From: an uncultured Eubacteriales bacterium
GTDB lineage: Bacteria; Bacillota; Clostridia; Oscillospirales; Acutalibacteraceae
Direction of reading: 5' to 3'
NCBI GenBank assembly: GCA_934630515.1
Contig: CAKTVV010000001.1
Coordinates: 62,001 to 126,000, forward strand
DNA: 64,000 nucleotides
Positions 49,546 through 57,597 of the stretch are shown piece after piece (positions within the stretch are counted from its first letter, which is position 1; every line of letters starts with the position of its first letter). The notes beneath the pieces are model-generated. The model did no database searches and was not told the DNA's origin. It saw only the letters and a program-made list of their open reading frames with translations. The position numbers and the translations under genes are program-made.

Positions 49546-51890
49546 TGATTAAATACCGTGTCAGCGATGTGGCGAAGGATTTCGGTGTCCCCACCAAGGA
49601 GATCATCGAGCTGCTGGGGAAGTATGTGCAGCCCGCCAAAAAGAGCGCTACGGCGCTGGAGGAGCATGAGCTGGACATCGTGTTCGAGTGCATGACCCAG
49701 AAGCACGCCACCGACAATCTGGACACTTATTTTGCCACCGCCAACGAGCGGAAGAAGGAAGAGCCCAAACCGGAGCAGCCCGCAGCGGCTGCCGCCCCGG
49801 CAGCAAAGACCGCCCCCGCCAAGACCGGCGCACCGGCTCGCCCAGCAGCCCCCGGCAAGGCGCCCGCCGCTCAGCCCGCCAGAGACAAGGCGGCTCCGCA
49901 GCCCAAGGCGCCCCAGGAGCGGCGCACCGTGGATACCCGCAAGCCCCATATGGTAGCGACCAATAAATACGACGAAAAATTCGACGTCATGGCGCAGACC
50001 TCCAACCGGGTGCGGGGCGACGGCGGCGGCGTGAAAAAGCAGAAGATCAACCAGCGCTCCAAGCAGCAGTACCGCAAGCCCCGCCGCAAGGAGACCGAGA
50101 GCGAGCGGCTGGCCCGTATCCAGATGGAGCGTAAGCAAAAGCACGCCACCATTCAGGTGGGCGATACCATCACCGTGGGAGAGCTGGCGCTGCGGCTGAA
50201 AGCCACCGCCGGCGAGGTCATCAAGAAGCTGATGGGTCTGGGCGTGATGGCATCCGTCAATGAGGAGATCGACTTCGACACCGCTTATCTGGTGGCGGAG
50301 GAATTCCACACCAAGGTGGAAAAAGAGGTCGTCGTCACCATCGAGGAGCAGATCATCGACGACAGCGAGGACACCGACGAGAATCTGCAGCCCCGGGATC
50401 CGGTGGTGGTGGTCATGGGTCACGTTGACCACGGCAAGACCTCCATTCTGGACGCTATTCGCAAAACCAGCGTCACCTCCGGCGAGGCGGGCGGCATCAC
50501 CCAGCACATCGGCGCCTACCGCACCAATGTGAACGGGCATAACATCACCTTCCTGGACACCCCCGGTCATGCGGCGTTCACCTCCATGCGGGCACGGGGC
50601 GCTCAGGTGACCGATATCGCCATTCTGGTGGTGGCTGCCGACGACGGCATCATGCCCCAGACCATCGAGGCGATCCATCATGCCAAGGCGGCGGGCGTGT
50701 CCATCATCGTGGCGATCAACAAAATGGATAAGCCCGAGGCGAACCCCGACCGGGTCATGCAGCAGCTCACCGAGCATGAGCTGGTGCCCGAGGAGTGGGG
50801 CGGCGACGTGATCTGCGTGCCGGTCTCCGCTCACACCGGCATGGGTCTGGACAATCTGCTGGAGAGCGTGCTGCTGGTGGCAGAGGTCAAGGAGCTGAAG
50901 GCCAACCCCGACCGTGCCGCCAAGGGTACGGTCATCGAGGCACGGCTGGACAAGGGGCGTGGCCCCATCGCCACCGTGCTGGTGCAGAACGGCACTCTGC
51001 GTACCGGCGATGTGATCGTCGCCGGTATGGCGGTGGGACGTGTCCGTGCCATGTCCGACGAAAACGGCAACCGGGTGGAGAGCGCCGGTCCCTCCGTGCC
51101 GGTGGAGATCATGGGTCTGGCGGAGGTCCCCGCCTCCGGCGATGTGTTCAACGCCGTCACCGACGAGCGGCTCGCCCGGGAGCTGGTGGAGCAGCGCAAG
51201 ACCGCTGCCAAGGAGGAGCAGTTCAGCCAGTATAAGAAAGTGACGTTGGATAACCTGTTCGACCAGATGCACGAGGGCGAGATGAAGGAACTGTCCATCA
51301 TCGTCAAGGCCGATGTGCAGGGCTCGGTGGAGGCGGTGACCCAGTCGCTGCAAAAGCTGTCCAACGACGAGGTGCGGGTGCGGGTCATTCACGGCGCCGT
51401 GGGTGCGGTGTCCGAGAGCGACGTCATGCTGGCAGACGCCTCCAACGCCATCATTGTAGGCTTTAATGTACGCCCGGATCCGCTGGCACAAGTGGCGGCG
51501 GAAAACGCCGGTGTGGATATGCGAATGTATCGGGTGATCTACGATGCCATCGAGGAGGTGGAGACCGCCATGAAGGGTATGCTGGCGCCCAAGACCCGGG
51601 AGGTACTGCACGGACGTGCCGAGGTGCGGCAGGTCTATCGCATCACCGGCGTGGGTCTGGTGGCTGGCTGCTATGTGGTGGACGGCAAGGTATGCCGCAA
51701 CGACCTGCTGCGCATCGTGCGGGACGGCATCATCATCGGCGACGACAAGATGATCTCCCTCAAGCGCTTTAAGGACGATCAGAAGGAGGTCGCTCAGGGC
51801 TACGAATGCGGTATCGGTCTGGAGAAATTCACCGATATCAAAGAGGGCGACATCTACGAGACCTATGTGATCGAGGAATATCGAGATTAA
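49542..51890 (+). CDS. infB: Translation initiation factor IF-2
   Basis: A 782-residue GTPase that brings initiator tRNA to the 30S subunit. The N-terminal IF2N domain (KYRVSDVAKDFGVPTKEIIE) is followed by an Ala/Pro/Lys-rich linker (about 70-140), a second IF2N domain, then the G domain with G1 GHVDHGKTS at 293-301, DTPGHAAF, and NKMDKPEANPD. Domains II-IV follow (VIEARLDKGRGPIATVLVQN, EGEMKELSIIVKADVQGSVE). Start ATG 49542 overlaps the ylxQ stop and has AAAGGAGG upstream. The last codons and the TAA stop lie in the first hairpin of the structured repeat array that follows. Confidence 0.97.
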   Translation: MMIKYRVSDVAKDFGVPTKEIIELLGKYVQPAKKSATALEEHELDIVFECMTQKHATDNLDTYFATANERKKEEPKPEQPAAAAAPAAKTAPAKTGAPARPAAPGKAPAAQPARDKAAPQPKAPQERRTVDTRKPHMVATNKYDEKFDVMAQTSNRVRGDGGGVKKQKINQRSKQQYRKPRRKETESERLARIQMERKQKHATIQVGDTITVGELALRLKATAGEVIKKLMGLGVMASVNEEIDFDTAYLVAEEFHTKVEKEVVVTIEEQIIDDSEDTDENLQPRDPVVVVMGHVDHGKTSILDAIRKTSVTSGEAGGITQHIGAYRTNVNGHNITFLDTPGHAAFTSMRARGAQVTDIAILVVAADDGIMPQTIEAIHHAKAAGVSIIVAINKMDKPEANPDRVMQQLTEHELVPEEWGGDVICVPVSAHTGMGLDNLLESVLLVAEVKELKANPDRAAKGTVIEARLDKGRGPIATVLVQNGTLRTGDVIVAGMAVGRVRAMSDENGNRVESAGPSVPVEIMGLAEVPASGDVFNAVTDERLARELVEQRKTAAKEEQFSQYKKVTLDNLFDQMHEGEMKELSIIVKADVQGSVEAVTQSLQKLSNDEVRVRVIHGAVGAVSESDVMLADASNAIIVGFNVRPDPLAQVAAENAGVDMRMYRVIYDAIEEVETAMKGMLAPKTREVLHGRAEVRQVYRITGVGLVAGCYVVDGKVCRNDLLRIVRDGIIIGDDKMISLKRFKDDQKEVAQGYECGIGLEKFTDIKEGDIYETYVIEEYRD

Positions 51891-52354
51891 AATCTACGAT
51901 TTTAATCTCGTCAAATATTGCCTTGACGTTCTGAACAAACGTCATTTCGCCTATCGGCGAAAACGGCAATATTTGCGGGTCTCTGCCCCGATTTGAGTGA
52001 AAGCTGATGGCTTTTACTCCGTCAAATATCCCCTTGACGTTCTGAACAAACGTCATTTCGCCTATCGGCGAAAACGGCAATATTTGCGGGTCTCTGCCCC
52101 GATTTGAGTGAAAGCTGATGGCTTTTACTCAGTCAAATATCCCCTTGCGGGGCTGAACAGCCCTTTCGGCAGAGCCGAAAACGAGGAAATCGGCAGGACT
52201 ATGCGCCGATTTGAGTGAAAGCTGATGGCTTTTACTCAGTCAAATATCCCCTTGCGGGGTTAAACACCCTGCATCTCGGCAAAACCGAAAGGGGGAGATC
52301 GGCAGGACTATGCGCCGATTTGAGAGGGTACGGGCAGGCTTGATTTCATCAAAT
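51882..52354. repeat. Array of structured tandem repeats between infB and rbfA
   Basis: Unit starts (GTCAAATAT) are at 51910, 52021, 52132 and 52239. Units 1 and 2 are 111 bases and nearly identical; unit 3 is 107 bases and unit 4 is about 86, both with a changed centre. Units 1-3 end with a conserved hairpin (ATTTGAGTGAAAGC, TGATG, GCTTTTACTC, 4 bases, TCAAAT). Unit 1 and 2 centres hold GACGTT/AACGTC and TTTCGCC/GGCGAAA stems. Unit 3 and 4 centres hold CCCC-TTGC-GGGG, CGGC/GCCG-type and ATCGGC/GCCGAT-type stems. The left edge is a perfect 13-base hairpin (51882-51910) over the infB stop codon; the right edge (52318-52354) keeps only the outer ATTTGA/TCAAAT pair. From 52355 to 52589 no gene or clear signal is seen apart from a GGCGTAC/GTACGCC hairpin near 52513-52535. 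Confidence 0.92.
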
Positions 52355-52589
52355 GTTACGCCGGTATCTTCCTTGACGTCATGGGTCTATCGAAAAGCCG
52401 GCAATACCCGTGGAGCTCTCTACGGAACCGACTCGGCTCGCCCACACCATTGCAGCAGGGTTGAGCTTCCGGGCTTATCCGACGCCACAGCACTGCATTG
52501 TTTTATCTTATCGATCGGCGTACCGGCTGCAGTACGCCCGTCTGCCATCCAGTATCTACCGTCTAACATCAAACAGGGGGGTCTTGACA

Positions 52590-52952
52590 ATGCCAAACTA
52601 TCGGATGGATCGCACCAGCGAGGACATCATGCGGGAACTGACAGCGATCCTGCGCACGGTGAAGGATCCCCGGGTCACCGGCAGCATGCTCAGCATCCTG
52701 CGGGTGGAGGTTACCCGGGATATGTCCTATGCCACCGTCTATGTCACCTCCATGAACGGCATGGAGGCTGCCAAAGAGGCCGTCAAAGGCTTAAAATCCG
52801 CTGCCGGCTACATGCGTCATGCGCTGGGGACGGCTTTGAGTCTGCGACACACGCCGGAGCTGCGGTTTGTAGCGGACGACAGCATTGAATACAGCGCCAA
52901 TATTGCCGCCACCCTCAATCGCTTGAAAAAGGAGCAGCCCCATGACCAATAA
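52590..52952 (+). CDS. rbfA: Ribosome-binding factor A
   Basis: A 120-residue KH-like protein for late 30S maturation and cold growth. RTSEDIMRELTAILRTVKDP, LRVEVTRDMSYATVYVTSM and LGTALSLRHTPELRFVADDS are family segments. ATG 52590 follows CAGGGGGG; an in-frame extension back to 52410 crosses non-coding sequence and is rejected. The end overlaps nrnA by 11 bases. The repeat array separates it from infB, which is normally much closer. Confidence 0.95.
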   Translation: MPNYRMDRTSEDIMRELTAILRTVKDPRVTGSMLSILRVEVTRDMSYATVYVTSMNGMEAAKEAVKGLKSAAGYMRHALGTALSLRHTPELRFVADDSIEYSANIAATLNRLKKEQPHDQ

Positions 52953-53913
52953 GCTAACGGAACAAGAGGCAGCCGCCATGCTGCAGAGCGCAGACCGCAT
53001 CCTGCTGCTGGCACATCAATACCCCGACGGAGATACCCTCGGCTCCAACTACGCCTTGTGTCAGGCATTGCAGTCCCTGGGAAAGACCGTGCGGGTGCTG
53101 TGCGGGGATACGATTCCCGAGCGCTATGAGTATATGTATACCGGCATACCTCAGCCGGAATTCACGCCGGAATTTATCTGTGCCGTGGATGTGGCGGATG
53201 CCAAGCTGTTAGGGCCGGCGGTGCAGGCAGAATACGGCGACCGGGTGGATCTGTGCATCGACCATCACAGCACCAACACCGGCTACGCCGCCCACACCTG
53301 TGTGGATGCCTCCTGTGCGGCGGCGGCGATGATCGTCTATCGGCTCATCGAGCTGCTGGGCGTTCCCCTTACGCCGTCTATTGCCCAGTGCATCTTCACC
53401 GGCATCGCCACCGACACCGGCTGCTTCAAGTATTCCAACGCCGGAGCGTTGGCGCACCGGATGGCGGCGGACTGCATCGACACCGGCATCAACTTCGAGA
53501 TGATCAACCGGGTCAACTTCGACATAAAATCCCGGGAGCGCATCGAGCTGGAGCGCATGGCGCTGCAGGGGATGCGGTTCTACCATGACGGCCGGGTGGC
53601 GGTCATGGTCATCGACAACGACATGGTGCGCAAAAGCGGCGCCAAGGAGAATGACATGGAGGGGCTGCCCCCCATCCCCCGGCAGATCACCGGCGTATGG
53701 GTGGGAATCACTTTGCGGCAAAAGGCCGACGGCAACTATAAGATCAGCGTGCGCACCGGCACCCATGCCGATGCCTCGGCGATCTGCGCCCTGCTGGGTG
53801 GCGGCGGACATAACCGGGCGGCGGGCTGCGCCGTAGACGGCTCTCTGCAGACCGCCACCAACGCCATCCTCCACGCCGTGGAGCAGGCGGTTCCCCGCAT
53901 CGTCACCGGATAA
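52942..53913 (+). CDS. nrnA: Bifunctional oligoribonuclease/PAP phosphatase NrnA
   Basis: A 323-residue DHH-DHHA1 phosphoesterase that degrades very short RNAs and can dephosphorylate pAp. Metal-binding sequences are HQYPDGDTLGS (25-35), AVDVAD (81-86), DHH at 107-109 (IDHHSTNTGY) and GIATDTGCF near 155. The DHHA1 substrate loop is GGGGHNRAAGC near the C-terminus. The start overlaps the rbfA end. A hairpin separates it from truB. Confidence 0.95.
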   Translation: MTNKLTEQEAAAMLQSADRILLLAHQYPDGDTLGSNYALCQALQSLGKTVRVLCGDTIPERYEYMYTGIPQPEFTPEFICAVDVADAKLLGPAVQAEYGDRVDLCIDHHSTNTGYAAHTCVDASCAAAAMIVYRLIELLGVPLTPSIAQCIFTGIATDTGCFKYSNAGALAHRMAADCIDTGINFEMINRVNFDIKSRERIELERMALQGMRFYHDGRVAVMVIDNDMVRKSGAKENDMEGLPPIPRQITGVWVGITLRQKADGNYKISVRTGTHADASAICALLGGGGHNRAAGCAVDGSLQTATNAILHAVEQAVPRIVTG

Positions 53914-53920
53914 TAGCCTG

Positions 53921-53953
53921 AAAAGATCACGGAGAAGCACCCGTGATCTTTTT
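53921..53953 (+). terminator. Terminator or attenuator between nrnA and truB
   Basis: AAAAGATCACGG pairs with CCGTGATCTTTT around an 8-base loop, with the T-run continuing. Since truB and ribF lack a clear own promoter, partial read-through is likely. Confidence 0.75.
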
Positions 53954-54073
53954 GGATATTCCCCGCAAATGCCGCCGCCTTTGCGCAGCCGAAGCCCCGG
54001 CTGCCGGGGCGGCACAACGGACAAGCCCCGGTGAAAAGGTCCGTATTTTGCAGATATACGACAAGGAGCTCTT

Positions 54074-54952
54074 ATGGACGGTATTCTCTGTATCGATAAA
54101 CCGACCGGCATGACCTCATTCCTCTGCTGTGCCGTGGTGCGGCGGTTGTTGGGGGTCAAAAAGATCGGTCACGCCGGTACGCTGGACCCCAACGCCACCG
54201 GTGTGCTGCCTCTGCTGGTGGGGAAAGCCACCAAGGCACTGGAGCTGCTTCCCAGCCACGACAAGCGCTACACCGCCACCCTGCGGTTCGGCGCTGTCAG
54301 CGACACGCTGGATATCTGGGGCACCGTTTCCGAGACCGGGCAGCCGCTGCCCACTCGGGCAGCGATAGAAGCGGCGCTCCCCGCCTTCCGGGGCGCCATA
54401 TGGCAGGTGCCGCCCATGACCTCGGCGCTGAAAAAGGACGGCGTGCGGCTATACGATCTGGCACGCCAGGGCATCGAGGTGGAGCGGGAGGCACGACCGG
54501 TGACGATCGACCGGCTGGAGCTCATCGCCTATGACGAGACAGCCGGCGAGCTGACGCTGGACTGCCGCTGCTCCAAGGGTACCTATATCCGCACGCTGTG
54601 CGACGATCTGGGACGTCTGCTGGGCTGCGGGGCGGTCATGACCGCCCTGCGCCGCACCGAGGCAGCAAGCTACACACTGGCGGACTGCATCCCTCTGGAG
54701 ACCGCCAAGGCGCTGGCGGCGGAGGGTGGATTGGCTTCCCGGCTGCTGCCCATCGACCACGCCTTTTCCCTCTACCCGGCGGTCACGGTATCCCCGGCGC
54801 AGGCGACCCGATTCCGCAATGGCGGAGCGCTGGCGCTGGAGCGTCTGCGCACGGCACCCACGGGGATCACCCGGGTCTATGCCCCTGACGGGACATTTCT
54901 GGGGCTGGGCACACCGCAGGGCGATCAATTAGCCATTCTGCAACTTTTCTGA
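54074..54952 (+). CDS. truB: tRNA pseudouridine-55 synthase
   Basis: A 292-residue enzyme that makes pseudouridine 55 in the tRNA T-loop. The catalytic D38 is in KIGHAGTLDPNATG, and LPLLVGKATKALELL, KRYTATLRFGAVSDTLD and CSKGTYIRTLCDDLG are family blocks. The C-terminal PUA-like domain is short. The ATG follows ACAAGGAG. ribF follows after 21 bases. Confidence 0.97.
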   Translation: MDGILCIDKPTGMTSFLCCAVVRRLLGVKKIGHAGTLDPNATGVLPLLVGKATKALELLPSHDKRYTATLRFGAVSDTLDIWGTVSETGQPLPTRAAIEAALPAFRGAIWQVPPMTSALKKDGVRLYDLARQGIEVEREARPVTIDRLELIAYDETAGELTLDCRCSKGTYIRTLCDDLGRLLGCGAVMTALRRTEAASYTLADCIPLETAKALAAEGGLASRLLPIDHAFSLYPAVTVSPAQATRFRNGGALALERLRTAPTGITRVYAPDGTFLGLGTPQGDQLAILQLF

Positions 54953-54973
54953 CCGATTAGGAGGAATTTTAAT

Positions 54974-56587
54974 ATGGATCTCTATACTGCCAGCCATGCC
55001 GTTCCGCCGCTCCCCTCCCGCAGCGTGGCGCTGGGGGTATTCGACGGACTGCATCCCGGTCATCGGGCGGTCATTGCCGCCGCTCTGCAAGCCGGCGAGG
55101 GCTACTGCACCGTCTATACCTTTCGCCCCGACACCGTCACCACCAAAACGCCGAATCAGCAGCTATGCACCGATGAGGAGCGGCGGCGCCTGCTGGAGCA
55201 GCAGGATGTCACCGAGCTGATCGAGGAGGATTTTGCTGCCGTGCGGGCGATGACGCCGGAGGAGTTTGTGGATACTGTGCTGCGGGACAGGCTCCACGCC
55301 ACCGCCCTGTCCTGCGGCTATAATTACCGCTTCGGTAAGGACGGCGCCGGGGATGTGGCGCTGCTACAAGCGCTCTGCGCCCGGCGGGGCATGGCGCTCA
55401 CGGTGCTGCCGCCCATCACGGCGGACGGACAGCCTGTCAGCGCCACCGCCATCCGCCGCCAGCTGGCGGCAGGAAATATGCCGGCGGTGCGCCGGCTGCT
55501 GGGGCGCAGCTGGGGTCTGTCGCTGCCGGTGGTTCAGGGACAGCACCTGGGCGGACGGCTGGGAATGCCCACCGTCAACCAGCCCATTCCGGCGGCGCTG
55601 GCGCTGCCCCGGTTCGGCGTGTATGCCGCCTCGGTGGAGATCGGTGACGAAACCTATGTGGGCGTCACCAACATCGGCGTGCGCCCCACCGTGGGCGCTC
55701 CCGCTCCGTTGGCGGAGACATGGATACAGGATTACAGCGGCGATCTGTACGGGCAGACCGTGCGGATCTATCCGGTGAAATTCCTGCGTCCGGAGCAGAA
55801 ATTCACCGATCTGGACGCCCTTACGGCGCAGGTACACCGGGACGCTGCCGCCGCCCGGGCGGTATTCGCCCCCACCGGGCGCATCCGGGCGGTGCTGTTT
55901 GACTATGACGATACCCTCCATCGGCGGTACGACGCCTTTGTCGCCACTGTGGAGCGGTTCATCGCCCGGTACTATCCCCGCTGCACAGCCGCTGAGCAGG
56001 CGGCACTCTGCCGGGATATGATCGCCTTTAACAACTACGGCTATCGGATGCCCTGCGGCTATGCGGAATTCATCGCCCGGTTTCTGCCCCACACCGCGGG
56101 GGAACCGACAGCGGCGGAGGTCGACCGGGGGCTGCGGTATTTCTGCCTGACCTTCGCCGGGCAATGCCGTCTGCTGCCGGATGTGGCGGATACGCTGGCG
56201 GCGCTGCGCCGCCGGGGGCTGCGGCTGGGGCTGATCACCAATGGTGAATCCCGCCTGCAAAATGCCAAGGTGGATCTGTGCGGATTACGTCCGCTGCTGG
56301 ATCTGTCCGCCGTATCCGGGGACGAGGGCATCCACAAGCCCGATCCCCGGCTGTTCCGGCGGATCGCCGCCCGGCTGGGCGTGGCGGCGGAGGACTGCCT
56401 GTTTGTTGGCGATTATGTCTGCAACGACATTGAGGGGGCGCTGTCCGCCGGGATGCAGGCGGCGTGGATCGACATCCACCATCAGCCGGAGCATCCCTGC
56501 TACGATAGTCCGGTACCGGCGGCAGCGCATCGGATCCATGCACTACATGAGCTGCTGGCGCTGCCGGAATTGGCAGAGAGACCATAA
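54974..56587 (+). CDS. ribF: RibF riboflavin kinase/FAD synthetase fused to a HAD phosphatase
   Basis: A 537-residue two-part enzyme. Residues 1-300 are RibF, which converts riboflavin to FMN and FAD: GVFDGLHPGH at 21-30 and VSATAIRRQL at 155-164 in the FAD-synthetase domain; GRLGMPTVN at 194-202, TNIGVRPT at 232-239 and E248 in the kinase domain. Residues about 304-537 form a complete HAD phosphatase: LFDYDDTL (D310, D312), TNG at 422-424, K455 and GDYVCND at 479-485. The HAD part could act on a flavin phosphate or precursor (inference). RBS AGGAGG precedes the ATG. The open frame is continuous, with no sign of frameshift. Confidence 0.93.
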   Translation: MDLYTASHAVPPLPSRSVALGVFDGLHPGHRAVIAAALQAGEGYCTVYTFRPDTVTTKTPNQQLCTDEERRRLLEQQDVTELIEEDFAAVRAMTPEEFVDTVLRDRLHATALSCGYNYRFGKDGAGDVALLQALCARRGMALTVLPPITADGQPVSATAIRRQLAAGNMPAVRRLLGRSWGLSLPVVQGQHLGGRLGMPTVNQPIPAALALPRFGVYAASVEIGDETYVGVTNIGVRPTVGAPAPLAETWIQDYSGDLYGQTVRIYPVKFLRPEQKFTDLDALTAQVHRDAAAARAVFAPTGRIRAVLFDYDDTLHRRYDAFVATVERFIARYYPRCTAAEQAALCRDMIAFNNYGYRMPCGYAEFIARFLPHTAGEPTAAEVDRGLRYFCLTFAGQCRLLPDVADTLAALRRRGLRLGLITNGESRLQNAKVDLCGLRPLLDLSAVSGDEGIHKPDPRLFRRIAARLGVAAEDCLFVGDYVCNDIEGALSAGMQAAWIDIHHQPEHPCYDSPVPAAAHRIHALHELLALPELAERP

Positions 56588-56610
56588 AACACATGGAAAG
56601 AGGGATCGCT

Positions 56611-57582
56611 ATGAAGCTCGGAACGATCATCCGCCGGGTATCGGCGGTGCTGGGCGTGACGCTGGCAGCGATCGTCGTGGCATTTTTTGCGGCTGTCACG
56701 GTGATCTGCAAGGGTCCGTCCACCCAAGCCCGGGGACTGTTCGTCACCACGGTGATGGAAACCAGCGCCGCCAAGTTTTTGGCTAAGCTGTATTTTTCCG
56801 AGGCTGAGATCGAAGCGATCCAGCAGCAGAATGCGGTCATCGAGGCGGATCTGGTAACCGATGACACCGCCATCACCCCCGAGAAACCGGATGAGACCCA
56901 GCCGGAGCTCGCCATAGAGGAGGTAACCGGCGGCACCTTCAAGGGAAAGATGATGATCGTACGGGATCCCAAGCGGCTGTATGTCGGCACCTCCGGCCCC
57001 TATGAGGGCGAGGCGGGCAAGCGTCTGGAGGATCTGGTGCGGGATCACGGTGCCGTGGCAGGCATCAACGCCGGCGGCTTCGAGGACGAAAAGGGCATGG
57101 GCAACGGCGGCACCCCCATCGGCATCGTTATCAGCGGCGGTCAGCTGGTGTTCGGCTCCCGCTCCGCCACCACCTCGGTGATCGGCTTTGACGGCAACGG
57201 CAAGCTGATCGTAGGCAAAATGACCGCCGCCGCAGCGCTGGAAAAGGGTGTGCAGGAGGCGGTGTCCTTCGGACCGGTGCTGGTCGCCAACGGACAGCCG
57301 GCGCCGGTAGCCGGTACCGGCGGGGGACTGAACCCCCGCACCGCCATCGGGCAGCGGGCGGACGGCGCCGTGCTGCTGCTGGTGATCGATGGGCGGCAAT
57401 CCCACAGCCTAGGCGCCAGCTATAAGGACTGCCAGGCGGTGATGCTCGACTATGGCGCCGTCAACGCCGCCAATCTGGACGGCGGCTCCTCCACGCTGAT
57501 GATCTACAAGGGAAAGGCCGTCAATTACTGTGCCAGCCTGTACGGCTCCCGGGAGATCCCCACCTCGTTTCTGGTGCGTTGA
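56611..57582 (+). CDS. Membrane-anchored phosphodiester glycosidase (NAGPA) domain protein
   Basis: A 323-residue protein with an N-terminal membrane helix (residues 10-32) and an exocytoplasmic domain from about 105. The domain resembles the family of the uncovering enzyme NAGPA: GAVAGINAGGFEDE, GLNPRTAIGQRADG, and NLDGGSSTLMIY near the end. Bacterial members may cleave sugar phosphodiesters in wall polymers or exopolysaccharides. ATG 56611 follows GGAAAGAGGG. The next gene begins 15 bases later. Confidence 0.9.
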   Translation: MKLGTIIRRVSAVLGVTLAAIVVAFFAAVTVICKGPSTQARGLFVTTVMETSAAKFLAKLYFSEAEIEAIQQQNAVIEADLVTDDTAITPEKPDETQPELAIEEVTGGTFKGKMMIVRDPKRLYVGTSGPYEGEAGKRLEDLVRDHGAVAGINAGGFEDEKGMGNGGTPIGIVISGGQLVFGSRSATTSVIGFDGNGKLIVGKMTAAAALEKGVQEAVSFGPVLVANGQPAPVAGTGGGLNPRTAIGQRADGAVLLLVIDGRQSHSLGASYKDCQAVMLDYGAVNAANLDGGSSTLMIYKGKAVNYCASLYGSREIPTSFLVR

Positions 57583-57597
57583 AAGGAGGATGCCTGT

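Noticed and set aside
47145..51611. A 1488-residue open frame on the minus strand across nusA-infB
   Set aside because: It is antisense to five well-recognised genes, has His/Gly/Leu-rich shadow composition and no ribosome site.
51838..52080. An 80-residue minus-strand frame with repeated GEMTFVQNV sequence
   Set aside because: The protein repetition is only the translation of the tandem DNA repeat; there is no ribosome site and it runs into infB antisense.
51910..52324. A CRISPR array
   Set aside because: Units are contiguous 86-111 base repeats with internal hairpins, not short repeats with unique spacers, and no cas gene is nearby.
52410..52589. A 60-codon N-terminal extension of RbfA
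   Set aside because: RbfA homologues start near MPNYRMDR, and ATG 52590 has its own GGGGGG ribosome site.
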